A DNA stretch of 8,033 bases from an uncultured Lachnospiraceae bacterium. Its GTDB lineage: Bacteria > Bacillota > Clostridia > Lachnospirales > Lachnospiraceae. The notes under the pieces were generated by a model. It ran no database searches. It saw only the letters and a list, made by a program, of their open reading frames with translations, and was not told the DNA's origin. Where the stretch lies: positions 1 through 8,033 of the forward strand of contig CAMWSA010000166.1 of NCBI GenBank assembly GCA_947176785.1, written 5' to 3'. Shown in pieces: positions 5,682 to 8,033 of the stretch. Numbering within the stretch: position 1 is the stretch's first letter; every line of letters begins with the position of its first letter. A program made the position numbers and the translations under genes.

Positions 5682-6341
5682 ATGATAAGGATACTGATTG
5701 CGGAGGATGAAGAACCCATAGCAAACCTGATCCGCATGAATCTGACCCGTGCGGGATACAACTGTACCTGGGCGGCGGACGGGATGGAGGCGGCGGATCT
5801 GATGCAGCAGCGGCCCTTTGACTTGGCGCTGCTGGACATTATGCTGCCGGGCTGTAACGGCTACGAACTGCTGCAATATGCCCAGTCCATGGGACTGCCT
5901 GTGATCTTTCTCACCGCTCTGGGCACCACGGAGAACAAAGTAAAGGGCCTCAAGATGGGGGCGGACGACTATCTGGCCAAGCCCTTTGCCATCCCGGAAC
6001 TGCTGGCCCGGGTGGAGACTGTGCTGCGCCGTTACCATAAGGCGGAGGGGATTCTGAAGGTATTTGACATCACCATCGACACGGCCTCCCGCCTGGTGAT
6101 GCGGGATGGGCAGCAGATCGCATTGACTCTGAAGGAGTTTGACCTGCTGCTCCTGCTGGCCCGCAACCGGAATATCGCCCTGTACCGGGAGACCATCTAT
6201 GAGTCTGTATGGGGCGGGGAATACGAGGGGCAGAGCCGCACCATAGATTTGCATGTGCAGCGCCTGAAAAAGAAGCTGGGATGGAATGAGGAGATCACGG
6301 CAGTGTATAAGGTGGGCTACCGCCTGGAGGGAGAGTCCTGA
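5682..6341 (+). CDS. OmpR/PhoB-family response regulator
   Basis: This cytoplasmic DNA-binding regulator is phosphorylated by a partner kinase. Residues 1-118 are a receiver domain with acidic pocket E8/D9, phospho-acceptor D52 (in LALLDIMLPG), T78 (VIFLTALG) and K100 (DDYLAKPF), so all catalytic positions are present. Residues ~124-216 are a winged-helix domain, with the KEFDLLLLLARN transactivation region, the recognition helix in SRTIDLHVQRLKKKLG and a C-terminal hairpin ending VYKVGYRLEG. The 219-residue length is normal for the family. GAAGGGG at 5667-5673 lies eight bases before the ATG. Its kinase follows in the same direction, but 193 bases away, with repeat copy 2 in between; such pairs usually touch or overlap. 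The target genes and signal cannot be read from this window. Confidence 0.93.
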   Translation: MIRILIAEDEEPIANLIRMNLTRAGYNCTWAADGMEAADLMQQRPFDLALLDIMLPGCNGYELLQYAQSMGLPVIFLTALGTTENKVKGLKMGADDYLAKPFAIPELLARVETVLRRYHKAEGILKVFDITIDTASRLVMRDGQQIALTLKEFDLLLLLARNRNIALYRETIYESVWGGEYEGQSRTIDLHVQRLKKKLGWNEEITAVYKVGYRLEGES

Positions 6342-6360
6342 AGATCCCGCCCGAACATCC

Positions 6361-6474
6361 TATACTTTCGAGCGGTGGGACTGTCCTTCCTGCACGTCAC
6401 ATGCGGCCACAAGCCTCCGGCATATGTCGTTTACCATAATTATGCAGCATGAGGCGCACAGGAATTGGAAAATC
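6361..6474. repeat. Dispersed palindromic repeat, copy 2 (between regulator and kinase)
   Basis: It is colinear with 3625-3738 at a fixed offset of 2736 bases. Perfectly shared blocks include CCTTCCTGCACG (6385-6396), CATATGTCGTT (6421-6431), ATAATTATGCAGCATG (6436-6451) and GGAAAATC (6467-6474). The left inner arm (6397-6420) has diverged, so the perfect palindrome of copy 1 is lost. It begins 20 bases after the regulator stop and ends 60 bases before the kinase start. It therefore sits in the middle of what should be one operon while leaving both ribosome-binding sites intact. Confidence 0.75.
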
Positions 6475-6534
6475 TCGGCGTTCGCCAGTAGAATGGAGGA
6501 AATACCGCAGGCCCCTGTACACGGAGAGGTATGA

Positions 6535-8033
6535 ATGAAATTCACGGGAAAACTTTTTATATGGATCATGGTACTGGTCACGGCGGCCTTCATCGCTTTT
6601 GGTATGTGGATGCTTAACTTCAGCTTCAGCCGGATGCTGGAGCAGGAGCGGCAGCAGGCCAGCCAGGAGATCCGTATGTTCCAGTATTTTCTGGAGGTGG
6701 GCTTCCAGTCCGGCGAGGAATACGGGGAAGTCTATGCCCTGCAGAAGGCAATCGAGAGCATGGCCATCAATGTGGACCGGACGGAGAGCAACTGCATTGT
6801 GCTGGACGCTGAGGGAGTCTGCTACAGCGGGCAGCAGGAGCTGGGGCAGTTGTCGGCCATCGTGGATGTGGACGGGATGATTGTCCGCCGCAGCGAGGCG
6901 GGGGATAATAATTACATCTGGCAGATCTGCATGGGAAGCCGGGGCTATGAGCTTGTCAGCATGTGTACCAGCCAGCTGGGAGAGAAAACATACTATCTGC
7001 TGATCAGCCGCAATATCCAGAGTATCTATGACACCCGGACAGATACGATCCGCCAGTACAGGGTGATGCTGCTGGTGCTGCTGGCAGTGGCGGCGGTCTG
7101 TGCCTGGGTGCTGGCCCGCTACCTGACCCGCCCCATCCGCAAGCTGGGCTGGGTGACCAAGCGGATTGCCGCCGGCGACCTGACCCGGCGATCGGATTAC
7201 CACCAGCCGGACGAGGTGGGGGAACTGGCGGAGAGCTTTAACCTGATGGCGGACCGGCTGGTGGAACAGATGCGGGAAAAAGAACTGGAGGCCAAGCGCC
7301 AGGAGGATTTCACGGCAGCTTTTGCCCATGAACTTAAGACACCGCTGACCTCTATTATCGGCTATGCCCAGATGCTGGACACTATGGAGCTTGACCCGGA
7401 GGACCACCGCATGGCCAGCCACTATATTTTTGCCCAGGGAAAGCGGCTGGAGCAGCTTTCCCATAAACTGTTGGAGCTGGTGAGCATGGAAAAACAGGAC
7501 TTTGCGGTAAAGCCCATCAAGGCTACGGTCCTGGCGGAAAACCTGTGGAATACCATGCGTCCCATATGGGATAATCGCCAGGTCCAGGGCAGCATACGCA
7601 TGGAGCAGGCCATGCTGTGGGGAGACAGCGATCTGCTGCTGTCCCTGCTGTATAATCTGCTGGACAATGCCACCAAGGCAGTGGGGGAGAAGGGGCGGAT
7701 CAGCCTGGAGGGGAGGCGGGTCCGCGAGAGAAAACGGGGCGCTGCGCAGGAGGATTTGGACGAGAAGGAGTGGGAGACGGACAAAGGCGGCGGCTTTGGC
7801 AGGTGGTACGGCATACGGATACGGGACAATGGACGGGGCATTCCCCAGGAGGAGATTGACCGGATCACGGAGCCGTTTTACATGGTGGATAAATCCCGCT
7901 CCCGCAAGGAGGGCGGGGCCGGGCTGGGCATGTCCCTGTGCCAGCGGATTTTGCAGCTTCACGGGGGGAGTTGGAAGATGAGAAGCACTCTGGGGGAGGG
8001 CACGGAGATCCTGATCCGTCTGCCGCTGGATTC
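6535..8033 (+). CDS. Membrane sensor histidine kinase (3'-partial, runs off the window)
   Basis: The frame is open for 499 codons to the window edge. One membrane span (about 7-30) and a second (about 177-196) enclose a ~145-residue extracytoplasmic sensor region of no type I recognise. A HAMP linker follows (about 197-250, TRPIRKL to FNLMADRLVEQM). The dimerisation/phosphoacceptor helix has H265 in FAHELKTPLTS. The ATP-binding domain shows the N box LLYNLLDNATKA (371-382), the G1 box DNGRGIP (431-437), the F box EPFYMVDKS and the G2 box GAGLGMSLC (461-469). Nearly the whole protein is present; only a short tail is missing. The start is the ATG at 6535, five bases after GGAGAGG (6523-6529). 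The ATG at 6531 is too close to that site and its frame closes after 28 codons. A charged insertion (about 395-424) sits between the N and G1 boxes. It presumably phosphorylates the regulator upstream. Confidence 0.93.
   Translation, partial: MKFTGKLFIWIMVLVTAAFIAFGMWMLNFSFSRMLEQERQQASQEIRMFQYFLEVGFQSGEEYGEVYALQKAIESMAINVDRTESNCIVLDAEGVCYSGQQELGQLSAIVDVDGMIVRRSEAGDNNYIWQICMGSRGYELVSMCTSQLGEKTYYLLISRNIQSIYDTRTDTIRQYRVMLLVLLAVAAVCAWVLARYLTRPIRKLGWVTKRIAAGDLTRRSDYHQPDEVGELAESFNLMADRLVEQMREKELEAKRQEDFTAAFAHELKTPLTSIIGYAQMLDTMELDPEDHRMASHYIFAQGKRLEQLSHKLLELVSMEKQDFAVKPIKATVLAENLWNTMRPIWDNRQVQGSIRMEQAMLWGDSDLLLSLLYNLLDNATKAVGEKGRISLEGRRVRERKRGAAQEDLDEKEWETDKGGGFGRWYGIRIRDNGRGIPQEEIDRITEPFYMVDKSRSRKEGGAGLGMSLCQRILQLHGGSWKMRSTLGEGTEILIRLPLD

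Noticed and set aside
6397..7962. 521-codon open frame on the minus strand opposite the sensor kinase
   Set aside because: The plus strand encodes a complete set of kinase motifs in order. The antisense frame is open because of GC-rich codon bias and shows no recognisable domain.
1..8033. CRISPR array, tRNA or rRNA genes, complete insertion sequence, prophage genes
   Set aside because: No regularly spaced repeats, tRNA-like folds, rRNA sequence, transposase or phage protein motifs were seen on either strand.

Overview
The window looks like chromosomal DNA of a Gram-positive anaerobe of the class Clostridia, most likely a gut Lachnospiraceae. Supporting points are a type III glutamine synthetase, an archaeal/eukaryal-type aspartyl-tRNA synthetase, an OmpR-type two-component pair of Firmicutes style, strong Shine-Dalgarno sequences and a consensus vegetative promoter. 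The four main genes are GC-rich. The first ~900 bases and the glnN-aspS spacer are visibly more AT-rich and hold broken genes and repeats. Family assignments come from reading motifs, not from a database search.

Layout. Bases 1-576 hold the end of a possible unknown ORF. It overlaps by ATGA a small multi-pass membrane protein gene whose frame is intact except for one in-frame TGA at codon 26, with a TTGAAA-17-TATAAT promoter just upstream. Bases 577-1156 carry no credible gene. They hold a ~172-bp imperfect palindromic element (627-798, MITE-like) and then a leader with three compact hairpins before glnN. The type III glutamine synthetase lies at 1157-3280. The 827-base spacer that follows (3281-4107) holds a histidine-phosphatase remnant, a palindromic repeat containing a perfect 30-bp palindrome, a separate 10-bp-stem hairpin, and a tiny ORF with an exceptionally strong Shine-Dalgarno. 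A nondiscriminating/archaeal-type AspRS gene lies at 4108-5523. An OmpR/PhoB response regulator (5682-6341) and a membrane sensor kinase (6535 to the window end, incomplete) close the window.

How it fits together. All main genes point right, but the spacers suggest separate transcription units: glnN (ammonium assimilation), aspS-like (aminoacylation of tRNA-Asp and perhaps tRNA-Asn), and a regulator-kinase operon with an unknown signal. The most notable non-coding signal is a dispersed repeat family. Its two copies, 3625-3738 and 6361-6474, align without gaps at a constant offset of 2736 bases with 85 of 114 identities by hand count. The second copy fills the gap between the response regulator and its kinase. 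With the unrelated palindrome at 627-798, the window contains at least two families of small hairpin-forming repeats, all in intergenic positions. I see no CRISPR array, tRNA, rRNA or complete insertion sequence.
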